Source: Verrucomicrobiia bacterium (lineage in GTDB: Bacteria > Verrucomicrobiota > Verrucomicrobiia > Opitutales > Cerasicoccaceae). Taken from it: a stretch of DNA of 64,000 bases. How positions within the stretch are numbered: the stretch's first letter is position 1; every line of letters begins with the position of its first letter. The DNA lies in assembly GCA_030432235.1 (NCBI GenBank), contig JAUIHT010000014.1, forward strand, positions 1 through 64,000. Reading direction: 5' to 3'. The position numbers were made by a program, and so were the translations under genes. The notes below the pieces were generated by a model. That model had not been told where the DNA came from. It did not search any database and saw nothing but the letters and a program-made list of their open reading frames with translations. Below are positions 63,804-64,000 of the stretch, one piece after another.

Positions 63804-64000
63804 ATGAAACTCGAAATCAGCTCAGAAAGCAAGCATCCCGTTTATCGGCAAATCGCCGATCAAGTCCACTTTGCCGTCAATACCGGTAGCCTCAACCCCG
63901 GCGATAAGCTGCCCAGCCTCCGCGATGTCGCCACGGCGCACGGCCTGGCCGTGAACACCGTGGCCAAGGCCTACCGTGAGTTGGCCGCCAAGGGCGTGGT
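63804..64000 (+). CDS. GntR-family transcriptional regulator (partial, runs off the window)
   Basis: The frame from the ATG at 63804 is open to the window end and gives 65 complete codons starting MKLEISSESKHPVYRQIADQ. The GntR winged-helix DNA-binding domain is clear: GSLNPGDKLPSLRDVATAHGLAVNTVAKAYRELAAKGV. The short N-terminus and sequence resemble the YtrA subfamily, often small repressors of ABC transporter operons. A perfect palindrome just upstream is the likely own operator. The rest of the protein is outside the window. Confidence 0.9.
   Translation, partial: MKLEISSESKHPVYRQIADQVHFAVNTGSLNPGDKLPSLRDVATAHGLAVNTVAKAYRELAAKGV

Noticed and set aside
63653-63889. 78-codon plus-strand frame
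   Set aside because: Out of frame with the clearly homologous GntR start at 63804 and overlaps its operator.

Overview
The window looks like a chromosome segment of a marine, polysaccharide-degrading member of the Verrucomicrobiota, most likely class Opitutae (Puniceicoccales-like). This is an inference from gene content: two PEP-CTERM surface proteins, a Verru_Chthon cassette A-type pilus-related protein, three secreted sulfatases, a laminarin-type glycoside hydrolase set (GH81, two GH16, GH1), and a eukaryote-like UDP-glucose dehydrogenase. Coding DNA is GC-rich and the few long intergenic gaps are AT-rich. Shine-Dalgarno sequences are almost absent. I saw no rRNA, tRNA, CRISPR array, integrase or transposase.

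Layout. 1-84 is the 3' end of a gene. 97-2260 is a TetR-controlled operon (TetR, two SRPBCC proteins, DUF1428) with an operator lying on the tetR start codon. 2289-5663 is a secreted modular esterase. 6020-9340 holds an ArsC/Spx-like protein, a Ski2-like helicase and a small membrane protein, followed by UDP-glucose dehydrogenase. 10883-13758 has a holin-4-like membrane protein, a secreted protein, phosphoglycerate mutase and a PolB-like exonuclease. 13816-14435 is an AbrB/Doc toxin-antitoxin pair. 14526-16914 carries class II and class I fructose-bisphosphate aldolases, divergently transcribed. 17063-22569 holds a half-size lycopene cyclase, a PQQ-type beta-propeller, an orphan histidine kinase, a putative outer-membrane barrel and a Glu/Arg-rich secreted protein. 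22907-31754 holds a PEP-CTERM protein, a Nudix hydrolase, an amber-interrupted methyltransferase, two tandem ClC channels and a YbbA/YbbP-type ABC exporter. 31760-41698 holds three sulfatases around prfA, a thyA-orf-folA operon, yjbQ, an AraC regulator and a second PEP-CTERM protein.

41707-61433 is the most distinctive part: a beta-glucan degradation region with a Verru_Chthon A protein, a GH16 with three CBM-like modules, GH1, an FAD oxidoreductase, a GH16-ricin protein and a 2106-residue GH81. The likely logic is that secreted GH81 and GH16 enzymes cut beta-1,3-glucan and the cytoplasmic GH1 finishes the oligosaccharides. 61709-64000 holds GmhB, a DUF192 lipoprotein, a TauE/SafE permease and the start of a GntR regulator behind a perfect 11-bp-arm palindrome.

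Most unusual observations: (1) the GH16 at 52100-53902 has its catalytic domain split by what reads as a circularly permuted DNRLRE/CBM96-type module; (2) several unrelated genes carry short tandem repeats of 7- or 9-base period just in front of the start codon, including an inverted pair of TGAC heptad arrays between prfA and thyA; (3) a methyltransferase is cut by an in-frame TAG where relatives are expected to have Trp.
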